The notes below the pieces were generated by a model. That model made no database searches, was not told where the DNA came from, and worked only from the letters and a program-made list of their open reading frames with translations. A stretch of DNA of 32,531 nucleotides from Caulobacterales bacterium (lineage in GTDB: Bacteria > Pseudomonadota > Alphaproteobacteria > Caulobacterales > Caulobacteraceae), in contig JACRBD010000209.1 in the NCBI GenBank assembly GCA_016234625.1, positions 1 to 32,531 on the forward strand, given 5' to 3'. The position numbers and the translations under genes were made by a program. Shown here one piece after another: positions 7,568 through 15,721 of this stretch; within the stretch, counting starts at the first letter, position 1; every line of letters begins with the position of its first letter.

Positions 7568-8922
7568 TCACCTTAACGAGTCTGGGCGGCGCGGGAACGG
7601 TCACCGGTTCCAAGCACATGCTGGAGTTCGACGGTCGGCGGCTGCTGGTCGATTGCGGGCTGTTTCAGGGCCTGAAGGCGCTTCGTGAGCGCAACTGGGA
7701 ACCGTTCCCGATCGATCCGGCGAGTGTCGATGGCGTCGTCCTGACTCATGCGCACCTGGACCACTGCGGCTATCTGCCCAAGCTGGTCAAGGAGGGTTTC
7801 GGCGGCGAGATTTACGCCACGCCGGCGACCAACGACCTTTCCGAGATCATCCTCCTGGACAGCGCCCACATCCAGGAGAAGGACGCCGAGTTCGCCAATC
7901 GCAGGGGCTTCTCCAAGCACAAGCCCGCCTTGCCGCTTTATGGCGTGCGGGACGCGGAGCAAGCCTTAAAGCAGTTCTCGACGGTGGATATCGGCGCCCC
8001 GATAACTCTGCCCGGTGGAGCCGAGCTGACGCTCCGCCGGGCCGGACATATCCTGGGCGCCGCGACCGCGGAGCTGCGCTGGGCCGGCAAGACGATCGTC
8101 TTCTCCGGGGATCTCGGACGCTATGGCGACGCGGTCATGGTGGATCCTGAACCGGTCGCCGAGGCCGACTATTTGATCATCGAGTCGACCTATGGAAACC
8201 GTAAACACGAAGCGGGCGATCCGACGGCGGCTCTGGGCGACATCATCGAGCGCACGACCCGGCGCGGCGGTACCGTGATTATTCCCACGTTCGCGGTCGG
8301 CCGGGCCCAGTCGCTGATGTATCATCTGTGGAAGCTCAAACAGGCGGGCCGCCTCGGGCTGACGCCCATCTACCTCGACAGCCCAATGGCGATAAACGCC
8401 ACCGACCTGCTTCACAAGCATCGTGGGGAACACCGCCTCACACCCGAGGAGTGCGACGCCACCTGCGGGATCGCCACCTATATCCGGGACGTGGAGGAGT
8501 CGAAGGCGGTCACCGGCAGCCCGGTGCCGAAGGTGATCCTGGCCGCCAGCGGCATGGCCACCGGCGGGCGGGTGCTGCACCATATCAAGGCCTTCGGACC
8601 GGATCGCCGCAACACCATCCTGTTCTCCGGCTTCCAGGCTGCCGGCACACGGGGCCGCTCGATGATGGAGGGGGCCGGAGAGGTCAAGATTCACGGCCAA
8701 TGGATCCCCATCCATGCCGAGGTGGCCTACCTCTCGATGCTCTCGGCCCATGCCGACGCGGACGAGATCCTTCGCTGGCTCTCGGGCTTCCAGCGCCCGC
8801 CGAAGAAGACCTTTATCGTCCATGGGGAGCCGGACGCATCCGACGCGCTTCGTCTCCGCATCGAGGATCGCTTCGGCTGGGACTGCGTCATCCCGCAGAT
8901 GATGGAGACGCACGAGCTGTGA
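7564..8922 (+). CDS. Beta-CASP metallo-beta-lactamase-fold ribonuclease
   Basis: A 452-residue protein that starts with GTG inside a 4-nt overlap with the upstream stop. The metallo-beta-lactamase motifs are complete: THAHLDHCG (61-69) for motif 2, GHILGAA (161-167) for motif 3 and SGDLGRYGD (181-189) for motif 4. The beta-CASP insertion follows, with ESTYGNR (207-213), FAVGRAQ and ASGMATGGR, then the C-terminal SAHADADE and VHGEPDASD. This is the TTHA0252/YSH1-like group of zinc-dependent RNA endo- and exonucleases; bacterial members process or degrade RNA in the cytoplasm. The length is normal for the group. It overlaps the next gene as well (GTGA at 8919-8922), so it is translated as part of the metabolic operon. 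Confidence 0.9.
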   Translation: MITLTSLGGAGTVTGSKHMLEFDGRRLLVDCGLFQGLKALRERNWEPFPIDPASVDGVVLTHAHLDHCGYLPKLVKEGFGGEIYATPATNDLSEIILLDSAHIQEKDAEFANRRGFSKHKPALPLYGVRDAEQALKQFSTVDIGAPITLPGGAELTLRRAGHILGAATAELRWAGKTIVFSGDLGRYGDAVMVDPEPVAEADYLIIESTYGNRKHEAGDPTAALGDIIERTTRRGGTVIIPTFAVGRAQSLMYHLWKLKQAGRLGLTPIYLDSPMAINATDLLHKHRGEHRLTPEECDATCGIATYIRDVEESKAVTGSPVPKVILAASGMATGGRVLHHIKAFGPDRRNTILFSGFQAAGTRGRSMMEGAGEVKIHGQWIPIHAEVAYLSMLSAHADADEILRWLSGFQRPPKKTFIVHGEPDASDALRLRIEDRFGWDCVIPQMMETHEL

Positions 8923-10448
8923 GCAGCGCGACGCCCAATTCCACACAGCACCCCGCGGCCCTGAGGGCGCGCCGGCTGCGGCTGTTCACCCAGCACGAGT
9001 CGATCGTCGTCATGCGCACCGATTGTCATGTCTGTCGCTCCGAGGGCCTTTCGGCGCGCGCGCGGGTGTTGCTGGTCGCTGGTGACAGGGAGGTCCACGC
9101 CACTCTGTTCCAGGTCGAGGGCGATGCCCTCGTCGCCCCAGGCGAGGCGGCCCTCTCGGAAGAGGCCTGGAGGCTCCTGGGCGTCGGCGAGGGCGACCCG
9201 ATCCATGTGCGGCACGCGCCCGCCCTGGCGTCGATGGCCAGCGTCCGGCGGCGCATCTACGGCAATCGTCTCGATGAACCCGCCCTGCAGTCTATCGTCA
9301 CGGACGTGGTGGCCGGTCGCTACACCAACGTGCACCTGGCCGCCTTCCTCACGGCGACATCCGCCCTGCCGCTCGACGAGGCCGAAACCGTGGCGCTGAC
9401 CCAGGCCATGGTCGATGCCGGCGACCGCCTTTCCTGGCGAGCGACCACGGTCATCGACAAGCACTGCATCGGCGGTTTGCCGGGCAACCGCACGACGCCG
9501 ATCGTGGTGGCGATCGTCGCGGCCTGCGGACTGGTCGCCCCCAAGACTTCGTCCCGGGCTATCACCTCGCCGGCGGGGACGGCCGACACCATGGAGACGT
9601 TGGCGCCTGTCGACCTCGATCTTGCCGCCATGCGCCGGGTGGTGGAGGCCGAAGGCGGCTGCGTCGTTTGGGGCGGCGCCGTCCGATTGAGCCCGGCCGA
9701 TGACATCTTCATCCGCGTCGAACGCGTGCTCGACGTCGATACCGAAGGCCAGCTGATCGCCTCGGTGCTGTCGAAGAAGATCGCCGCCGGCTCGACGCAC
9801 GTCGTGCTGGATATCCCGGTCGGCCCCACCGCCAAGGTGAGGAGCGCGGACGCCGGCGAGCGGCTGGCCGAGCGGCTGTCCTCCACGGCGGCCCATTTCG
9901 GTCTTGTCGCCCGTTGCATCCAAACGGACGGAAGCCAGCCTGTCGGCCGGGGCATCGGCCCGGCTCTGGAGGCCATCGATGTCTTGGCCGTGCTCCAAGG
10001 TAATCCCGGAGCCCCGCAGGATCTTCGCCGTCGCGCCTGCCTGCTGGCGGGGGCGGCGCTCGAACTCGGCGGCGCGGCGGCCGAGGGCGAAGGCGAGGCC
10101 TTGGCGGAGGCCGTGCTGGCCGATGGTCGCGCCTGGGCCAAATTCCAAAAGATCTGCGAGGCGCAAGGCGGCATGCGCGCGCCGCCGCGCGCGCCGCTCC
10201 AAGCGCCGGTGAGCGCGCCCCGTTCAGGCCGGGTGATCCACATGCACAACCGAAAGATCGCCACCCTGGCGAAACTCGCCGGTGCCCCCGACGTCAAGGC
10301 GGCGGGGCTGAGCCTGAATGTCAGGCTGGGGGACGAAGTGGCGGCGGGTGATCCATTCCTCTTCGTGCACGCGGAAACGGCTGGCGAGCTCGGCTACGCC
10401 ATGGACTACGCGAGGGCCAACCCGGACCTGATCGAGATCGAGGCTTAG
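8919..10448 (+). CDS. AMP/thymidine phosphorylase family protein (long, archaeal-AMPpase type)
   Basis: Translation most likely begins at GTG 8919, in the GTGA overlap with the nuclease, giving 509 residues. This is the length of archaeal AMP phosphorylase rather than of DeoA thymidine phosphorylase (about 440). An extra N-terminal domain of about 95 residues precedes the helical domain. The phosphate-binding region is DKHCIGGLPGNRTTPIVVAI (180-199), where GGLPGN corresponds to GGVPGN of AMP phosphorylases and differs from the STGGVGD of DeoA. PKTSSRAITSPAGTADTME (208-226) follows. The reaction is phosphorolysis of a nucleoside or nucleoside monophosphate to free base plus ribose 1-phosphate or ribose 1,5-bisphosphate. 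A 4-nt gap leads to the PRPP synthetase gene. Confidence 0.85.
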   Translation: MSSATPNSTQHPAALRARRLRLFTQHESIVVMRTDCHVCRSEGLSARARVLLVAGDREVHATLFQVEGDALVAPGEAALSEEAWRLLGVGEGDPIHVRHAPALASMASVRRRIYGNRLDEPALQSIVTDVVAGRYTNVHLAAFLTATSALPLDEAETVALTQAMVDAGDRLSWRATTVIDKHCIGGLPGNRTTPIVVAIVAACGLVAPKTSSRAITSPAGTADTMETLAPVDLDLAAMRRVVEAEGGCVVWGGAVRLSPADDIFIRVERVLDVDTEGQLIASVLSKKIAAGSTHVVLDIPVGPTAKVRSADAGERLAERLSSTAAHFGLVARCIQTDGSQPVGRGIGPALEAIDVLAVLQGNPGAPQDLRRRACLLAGAALELGGAAAEGEGEALAEAVLADGRAWAKFQKICEAQGGMRAPPRAPLQAPVSAPRSGRVIHMHNRKIATLAKLAGAPDVKAAGLSLNVRLGDEVAAGDPFLFVHAETAGELGYAMDYARANPDLIEIEA

Positions 10449-10452
10449 ACCG

Positions 10453-11322
10453 ATGCGACTGATCCTCCCCCTGCCGGGCGCCGAGGCCTTGGCGTCCGAG
10501 ATTGCCGCCGGCCTGAGTGCCGAACTGGGCGCCGTCGAGACCCGGCGGTTCCCCGACGGCGAGTCTTATGTGCGTCTGCCGATGGAGGTCGCGGGCCGCG
10601 AAGTGATAATCGTCTGCACCCTGGCGCGGCCGGACGAGCAGTTCCTGCGCCTAGCGTTCGCCGCCCGCGCGGCACGGGAGCTCGGCGCGACCCGGCTGAC
10701 GCTGGTCGCGCCCTATCTGGCCTACATGCGCCAGGACAAGCGGTTCCAGCCGGGAGAGGCGCTCACATCGCGCCATTTCGCCGATCTGATCTCCCGGGAG
10801 TTCGACGCGCTGATCACCGTCGATCCCCACCTTCACCGTCACAAGGCGTTGAGCGAAATCTACCCGATCCCGGCGACGGCGCTGCGCGCTGCGCCGCTTC
10901 TGGCGGACTGGATCAGGCTCAACGTCGAGCGGCCGCTGATCATCGGTCCTGACATCGAGAGTGAGCAGTGGGTGTCGCAGGTGGCCGAGCGCGCGGCGGC
11001 GCCCCACCTGGTGCTGAGCAAGCAGCGGCATGGCGACCGCGACGTGGAGATCGCCATCCCGGACCTGGACGCCTGGCGTGATCGACAGCCGGTTCTCATC
11101 GACGATATCGTTTCGTCGGGACGCACGATGATCGAGACGGCGGAGGGCCTGGTCGCCGAGGGCCTCGCGAAGCCGGTGTGCGTGGCTGTCCATGCCCTGT
11201 TTGCCGACGACGCCTACCAGCGCCTGTCGGACCTTGCGCGATCGGTGGTGTCGACCAATACCGTCTCTCATCCCAGCAACGGGATTTCGGTCGCGGCGCT
11301 GCTGGTCGAAGCCCTGCGGTAG
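10453..11322 (+). CDS. Ribose-phosphate pyrophosphokinase (PRPP synthetase), short archaeal-like form
   Basis: A 289-residue protein, shorter than the bacterial housekeeping enzyme (about 315) and close to archaeal class III enzymes. Motifs: RRFPDGESYVRLP near the N-terminus; the ATP-binding loop APYLAYMRQDKRFQPGE (about 90-106), whose YMRQDKRF is archaeal in style; VDPHLHRH (about 123-130); and the PRPP loop VLIDDIVSSGRTM (about 214-226). It would make PRPP from ribose 5-phosphate and ATP, or run in reverse or on a related pentose bisphosphate to feed the upstream enzymes; this is inference. It lies 4 nt after the phosphorylase gene, the last gene of the tightly spaced run. The housekeeping prs gene is presumably elsewhere. 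Confidence 0.85.
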   Translation: MRLILPLPGAEALASEIAAGLSAELGAVETRRFPDGESYVRLPMEVAGREVIIVCTLARPDEQFLRLAFAARAARELGATRLTLVAPYLAYMRQDKRFQPGEALTSRHFADLISREFDALITVDPHLHRHKALSEIYPIPATALRAAPLLADWIRLNVERPLIIGPDIESEQWVSQVAERAAAPHLVLSKQRHGDRDVEIAIPDLDAWRDRQPVLIDDIVSSGRTMIETAEGLVAEGLAKPVCVAVHALFADDAYQRLSDLARSVVSTNTVSHPSNGISVAALLVEALR

Positions 11323-11330
11323 TCCGCGAG

Positions 11331-11344
11331 AGCCCCGTGGGGCT
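11331..11344 (+). terminator. Short GC hairpin after the metabolic operon
   Basis: AGCCCC and GGGGCT form an almost contiguous inverted repeat 8 nt after the PRPP synthetase stop codon. There is no T run after it, so it would be a weak intrinsic terminator at best. Confidence 0.3.
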
Positions 11345-11452
11345 TCCGATGGAGCATCGTTCGCTGGCGACTGTAATCAACCCGTTCCGATCACGTCTCT
11401 TCTTGCGGTGACAGCATCAGGGTCGCCAACAGCGGATTCTCGGGAGAGCGAC

Positions 11453-12103
11453 GTGACCAACCTCATGCGACGTTTCGCGCGCTTCGGCGCACTCATGCTC
11501 ATCCCGGTCGTGCTGGCCGGCTGCGGCATCAACACGATCCCCACCAAGGAAGAAAAGGCCAAGGCTGCCTGGGCCGATGTCCAAAGCCAATATCAGCGCC
11601 GGGCCGATCTGGTCCCCAACCTGGTCGCCACCGTGCAGGGCTATGCAGCCCAAGAGAAGACCGTGCTCACCCAGGTCACACAGGCCCGCGCCTCGGCGAC
11701 CCAGGTTCGGGTCGATGCCTCAACGATCACCGACCCGGCAGCCTTCCAGCGTTATCAAGCTGCTCAGAATCAGCTTTCCGGGGTGCTTGGGCGACTGCTG
11801 GCCATCAGCGAGAACTACCCGGATCTGAAGTCCAATCAGAACTTCCTGGCCCTGCAGAGCCAGCTGGAGGGCACCGAAAACCGCATCGCCGTCGCGCGGC
11901 GCGACTACAACGAGGCGGTACGCGACTACAATACCAGCCTGCGCACCTTCCCCACCATCATCTGGGCCAAGACGGCTTACTCCGCCTCCAGGCCCATGCA
12001 GCTGTTCCAGGCTACCGCTAGCGCGCAGGCCGCGCCCAAGGTGAGTTTCGCGCCGACCGCGACGCCGAGCGCCGGCGCCATATCGCCCGCGCCGTCCCAA
12101 TGA
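11453..12103 (+). CDS. LemA family lipoprotein
   Basis: A 216-residue protein from the GTG at 11453, which is well placed after GGGAGAG; ATG 11465 is an alternative start. The N-terminal signal peptide ends in the lipobox LAGC, so the protein is predicted to be lipid-anchored. The LemA core follows: QYQRRADLVPNLVATVQGYAAQEKTVLTQVTQARA, the QLSGVLGRLLAISENYPDLKSNQNFLALQSQLEGTENRI region and ARRDYNEAVRDYN. The usual FPxN..A ending is altered to FPTIIWAKTAY. A Pro/Ala-rich tail ends the protein. The role of LemA is unclear, but it is often encoded beside TPM-domain proteins, as here: its stop overlaps the next start (ATGA). Confidence 0.9.
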   Translation: MTNLMRRFARFGALMLIPVVLAGCGINTIPTKEEKAKAAWADVQSQYQRRADLVPNLVATVQGYAAQEKTVLTQVTQARASATQVRVDASTITDPAAFQRYQAAQNQLSGVLGRLLAISENYPDLKSNQNFLALQSQLEGTENRIAVARRDYNEAVRDYNTSLRTFPTIIWAKTAYSASRPMQLFQATASAQAAPKVSFAPTATPSAGAISPAPSQ

Positions 12104-12876
12104 AGGGCGCGGGCCGCTCGTTCCTGACGGCGGCCCTGGCGCTTGTCGCGGGGCTGGCCATCTGGACAGCCGTCGCGGCGGCTCCGACGTTTCCCAGCCT
12201 TACGGGCCGGGTGGTTGATGGCGCGAACATCCTCTCGCCCGCGACGGAGGCTGCGCTGACCACCAAGCTGGAAGCGCTTGAGACCCAGACCTCGCGGCAG
12301 CTGGTGATCGTTACCGTCCCGTCGCTGCAGGGCTATGAGATCGAGGACTATGGCTATCAGCTCGGCCGTGCCTGGGGCATTGGCGAAAAGGGCCGCGACT
12401 CGGGCGTGCTGCTGGTTGTCGCGCCCGACGAGCGGCGCGTGCGGGTCGAGGTCGGCTATGGTCTGGAAGGCCTGCTCACCGACGCGCTGTCGAGCGTCGT
12501 GCTGCAGGAGCGGGTGCTTCCAAAGTTTCGAACCGGTGATTTCGAGGGCGGCGTCGTCGCAGGCGCCGATGCGCTGATTGAACAACTGTCGCTGCCGGAT
12601 GATCAGGCGCGGGCCCGGGTCGCGGCCAGTTCCGCGGCGCGGGCGGCTCCCAACGGCTCCGCTCCAACGGTGTTTCTGGTTCTGCTGGGTCTCTGGGTCG
12701 TCCTTGGGTTCATCGGAATGATTACCGGCCGACCGGGCCATCGCATGGACCTTTGGCTGTTGCCGCTGCTTCTCCTGATGAGTGGGGCGGGCCACGGCGG
12801 CCGGCGGGGCGGCGGCGGAGGTTTCCGCGGCGGCGGCGGGTCGTTCGGCGGCGGCGGCGCTTCGGGAGGCTGGTAG
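12100..12876 (+). CDS. TPM-domain membrane protein (YgcG-like)
   Basis: A 258-residue protein that starts in the ATGA overlap with lemA. A signal peptide or N-terminal helix (about residues 8-28) precedes a TPM domain (about 35-160) with the family patterns GRVVDGANILSPATEAAL, LVIVTVPSLQGYEIEDYGYQLGRAWGIG, DSGVLLVVAPDERRVRVEVGYGLEG and DFEGGVVAGADALIE. A transmembrane pair (about 190-225) leads to a glycine-rich tail with repeated RGGGGGF/GGGGSF units, typical of YgcG proteins. The domain probably faces the periplasm. TPM domains have been linked to membrane protein quality control and acid phosphatase activity, but no function is firmly known for the bacterial form. Confidence 0.88.
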   Translation: MKGAGRSFLTAALALVAGLAIWTAVAAAPTFPSLTGRVVDGANILSPATEAALTTKLEALETQTSRQLVIVTVPSLQGYEIEDYGYQLGRAWGIGEKGRDSGVLLVVAPDERRVRVEVGYGLEGLLTDALSSVVLQERVLPKFRTGDFEGGVVAGADALIEQLSLPDDQARARVAASSAARAAPNGSAPTVFLVLLGLWVVLGFIGMITGRPGHRMDLWLLPLLLLMSGAGHGGRRGGGGGFRGGGGSFGGGGASGGW

Positions 12877-12877
12877 A

Positions 12878-13573
12878 ATGCTGCTGAGTTTTGAGGACCA
12901 CGCCCGCATCGAGATGGCGATCGCGACCGCCGAACGGGCCACCCGCGGCGAGATCGTCTGTGTCGTGACGGACGAGGTCGGGCCTTACGCCGAAGTCCCG
13001 CTCGCCTGGGCCTCGGCCGCCGCGCTGCTGCTCTCCTTGCTGGCGCTTGTGGTGGCCGGCGTCGCCAAGTCCTTCGACTACGCGCTCGGCGGCTGGGCCG
13101 TCGCGCAACTTGCCGCCACCCACGCCGCGGTGCTGACCGCGCTGACCATATACGCCCTGTTACAGTTCACGGTGTTCCTGACCGTCTTCGTGGTCGTTTC
13201 GATCCCGCCAATGCGGCGCCGGTTTACCCCGGCGTCGCTCAAACGCCTGCGGGTGCATGGGCGCGCCCGGGAGCAGTTCTTCGAGCGCGGCCTCGACCGG
13301 ACAAGCGAGCGGACCGGCGTGCTGATTTTCATATCCCTGAATGATCGTCTGGCCGAGGTGCTCGCTGATCGCGGCATCAACGATAGGGTCGATGCCTTGG
13401 CCTGGAGCGACGTCGTCGCCGACCTGCTGGCGGGCGCCAGGCGGGGTAAGCCCGCTGACGGCATCGTGGCCGCCGTCGGCCGCTGCGGGCGGCTGCTCAC
13501 GGAGCACTTCCCGGCAAGTCCCGACAACTCGAACGAGCTCTCCGACCGGGTCGTTGAATCGCCTCGGCTTTGA
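12878..13573 (+). CDS. Second TPM-domain membrane protein
   Basis: 231 residues from ATG 12878, with a strong GGGAGG Shine-Dalgarno 8 nt upstream inside the end of the preceding gene. The N-terminus carries ARIEMAIATAERATRGEIVCVVTDE, the opening of a TPM-type domain. Two transmembrane segments follow (about residues 46-70 and 88-110), then RRRFTPASLKRLRVHGRAREQFFERGLDRTSERTGVLIFISLNDRLAEVLADRGI, which is the rest of the domain and is interrupted by the membrane hairpin. Proteins of this form usually follow the LemA and YgcG-like genes. It is membrane-bound, with a probably cytoplasmic C-terminus. Confidence 0.85.
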   Translation: MLLSFEDHARIEMAIATAERATRGEIVCVVTDEVGPYAEVPLAWASAAALLLSLLALVVAGVAKSFDYALGGWAVAQLAATHAAVLTALTIYALLQFTVFLTVFVVVSIPPMRRRFTPASLKRLRVHGRAREQFFERGLDRTSERTGVLIFISLNDRLAEVLADRGINDRVDALAWSDVVADLLAGARRGKPADGIVAAVGRCGRLLTEHFPASPDNSNELSDRVVESPRL

Positions 13574-13675
13574 GGCGTTTCATCGACCTATGAGCCTTCG
13601 CTCGTGGTGTTGAGCTCGTCGATACAGCTGCCATGACACATCTTGACCCACCCGGATTGACCGGAGCGACGCCCA

Positions 13676-14944
13676 TTGAAGCCGATTTTTGCCCGACTGC
13701 GCGGTAGCGCCCTGCTCCAGAAATTGGGGCCCGGCCTGATCACCGGCGCGGCCGACGACGACCCCAGCGGCATCGCGACCTATTCACAGGCTGGCGCGCA
13801 GTTCGGCATCGATATGCTCTGGACCATGCCCCTGACCTATCCGCTGATGGTCGCGATCCAATCGATCTGCGCGCGCATCGGCCGGGTGACCGGCCTCGGG
13901 CTCGCCGCCAACATGGAGCGGATCTTTCCAGCCTGGCTGGTCACGCTTCTCGTCGGGCTGCTCTTTGTCGCCAATACCATCAACATCGCGGCCGACCTCG
14001 CGGCCATGGGCTCGGCGGCGGCTCTTGTGTTGGGCGGTGGGCCACACATCTTCACCATCGCCTTCGCGTTGGTCTCGCTGACCCTCCAGATACTGATGCC
14101 CTATCATCGCTATGTCCGTTATCTAAAATGGCTGACCCTGGCGTTGTTCGTCTATGTCGGCGTCGTATTCACCGTGAAGATCGATTGGGGAGACGTCGCG
14201 ATCCACACCGTGGCGCCGCGCCTTCCGCTGAACAGCGCGGCCATCACCCTGGTGGTAGCTGTCTTCGGCACGACGATCAGTCCCTATCTGTTCTTCTGGC
14301 AGAGTTCCGGGGAGGTGGAGGACCAGGAGGGCAAACAATCAGGGTCGCTGCTTGAGAATCCGGAGCAAGCTCCCGCCGAACTTGGCCGTATCCGGCTCGA
14401 CACACTCGTCGGCATGGCCTTCTCCAATCTGATCGCCTTCTTCATCATTCTGACCACGGCTGTGACCCTGCACGCCAACGGTCTCACCAATATCCAGACC
14501 TCAGCCGACGCGGCGCTGGCGCTGAAGCCGATCGCCGGCCCCTTCGCCTTCGTGCTGTTCAGCCTTGGGGTCATCGGGACCGGCCTCCTGGCCGTCCCGG
14601 TGCTGGCCGGCTCAGCGGCCTATGCGTTCGGCGAGGCTCGCGGCTGGAAGACCGGTCTCGAGCGGAAGCCCAGAGAGGCGGTGGGATTCTATTCGGCGAT
14701 CGGTCTGGCTACCCTGATTGGCTTGGCCATTCACTTTGCCCCCATTGATCCGATCAAGGCGCTGTTCTGGTCGGCCATCCTGAATGGTGTCGTCGCGGTG
14801 CCGATCATGGCGGCGACCATGATCGTCGCATCCCGTCGCCAGGAAATGGGGCCGTTCATCGCCTCGGCGGGGCAGCGAATCTTTGGCTGGGCCGCGACGG
14901 TCATCATGGCGATAGCGGTCATCGCGATGTTTGTCGTTCGGTGA
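13676..14944 (+). CDS. Nramp-family divalent metal transporter, noncanonical metal site
   Basis: A 422-residue polytopic protein starting with TTG at 13676, 9 nt after GGAG. The N-terminus LGPGLITGAADDDPSGIATYSQAG (17-40) is the first helix of the Nramp fold. The canonical metal-binding DPGN reads DPSG here (29-32), and the helix-6 MPH motif is replaced by ISPYLFFWQSSGE (201-213). Canonical Nramp proteins move manganese or iron with protons. Proteins with these replacements belong to an outlying branch that may prefer another ion such as magnesium, or have changed coupling. About eleven hydrophobic segments are visible. It stands alone between the TPM genes and the convergent sigma factor. 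Confidence 0.85.
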   Translation: MKPIFARLRGSALLQKLGPGLITGAADDDPSGIATYSQAGAQFGIDMLWTMPLTYPLMVAIQSICARIGRVTGLGLAANMERIFPAWLVTLLVGLLFVANTINIAADLAAMGSAAALVLGGGPHIFTIAFALVSLTLQILMPYHRYVRYLKWLTLALFVYVGVVFTVKIDWGDVAIHTVAPRLPLNSAAITLVVAVFGTTISPYLFFWQSSGEVEDQEGKQSGSLLENPEQAPAELGRIRLDTLVGMAFSNLIAFFIILTTAVTLHANGLTNIQTSADAALALKPIAGPFAFVLFSLGVIGTGLLAVPVLAGSAAYAFGEARGWKTGLERKPREAVGFYSAIGLATLIGLAIHFAPIDPIKALFWSAILNGVVAVPIMAATMIVASRRQEMGPFIASAGQRIFGWAATVIMAIAVIAMFVVR

Positions 14945-15072
14945 TGGCGACTGAATCCCGCGGGTCCGTCACGCACCGACGCCCGGTGTCCGGATTTTGG
15001 TCTCGCTGCTGTGCGCGTCGCGCTCGCCGATGCGATTGCTCGGGCTCCTCGCCAAAATCGACAAGGGGACCG

Positions 15073-15714
15073 TCAGCTGACCTGCCTGGCCAGGAAGCGC
15101 TCGGCGGCGGAGCAGCGGGCCGGGCAGGCGGCGCAACGCGCGCGCATCGACTGTCGCAGCGCCTCCCGGGCGCGGTGCAGGCGCACGGCGACGTTGTTGG
15201 CCGTGAGGTCCAGTTCTTCAGCCACGACCTTGAGGGGCGTCTGCTGCAGTTCAGCGCGGCGGATCAGGGTCGCATAGGCGGGCTTCAGTTCGCCGATGGC
15301 GCGGGACAGGCAGGCCATCGACGCCTCCATGTCCTCGTCGGTGTCGCCATGCTCCGCTGGCGGCGGCTCGCTCGCCACGCCTTGTTGCAACCTGCGGCGA
15401 GCGCCCTCCCGACGATAGCGGTCGAACAGGGTGTTGCGGAGGCTCACATTGAGCCAGGCGTCGATTTTCTGGGGATCGCTCAAACGCGCGGCGCCCTGGA
15501 TCGCCCTGATGGAAAAGTCCTGTAGCACGTCTTCCGCATCCTCCCGGCTCGGGAGTCTACTGGCGAGAAAGCGCAGCCGACGTTCGCGCTCGCCGGACAA
15601 CCTGGCTTCGATCAACCGCCCCATCTCTCCAGCGGAGAGCGAGGGGCGGACCACGGCCAGCGCCGCGGGAAACGAAGCGGGAAGCTCCCGGCGCTCAACT
15701 GACTGAACCCTCAT
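15073..15714 (-). CDS. ECF-type RNA polymerase sigma factor with cysteine-containing tail
   Basis: A 213-residue protein. Region 2 (about 42-105) shows SREDAEDVLQDFSIRAIQGA and AWLNVSLRNTLFDRYRREGARRR; region 4 (about 140-190) shows LKPAYATLIRRAEL and LKVVAEELDLTANNVAVRLHRAREAL, a clear helix-turn-helix. After region 4 comes CAACPARC, with cysteines at 194, 197 and 201. Cysteine-rich tails occur in metal-responsive ECF factors such as CorE, but this tail is shorter. No anti-sigma gene is adjacent, so control may lie in the tail, in the Fur-like box upstream (15790-15804) or in the hairpin over the start (15722-15742). The ATG at 15714 has GGAG 7 nt upstream. Confidence 0.88.
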   Translation of the reverse strand: MRVQSVERRELPASFPAALAVVRPSLSAGEMGRLIEARLSGERERRLRFLASRLPSREDAEDVLQDFSIRAIQGAARLSDPQKIDAWLNVSLRNTLFDRYRREGARRRLQQGVASEPPPAEHGDTDEDMEASMACLSRAIGELKPAYATLIRRAELQQTPLKVVAEELDLTANNVAVRLHRAREALRQSMRARCAACPARCSAAERFLARQVS

Positions 15715-15721
15715 GACCGTG

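Noticed and set aside
8328-8918. A 5' extension of the phosphorylase reading frame
   Set aside because: The extension lies entirely inside the nuclease gene and its translation is Arg/Gly-rich noise; GTG 8919 fits the overlap pattern of the operon.
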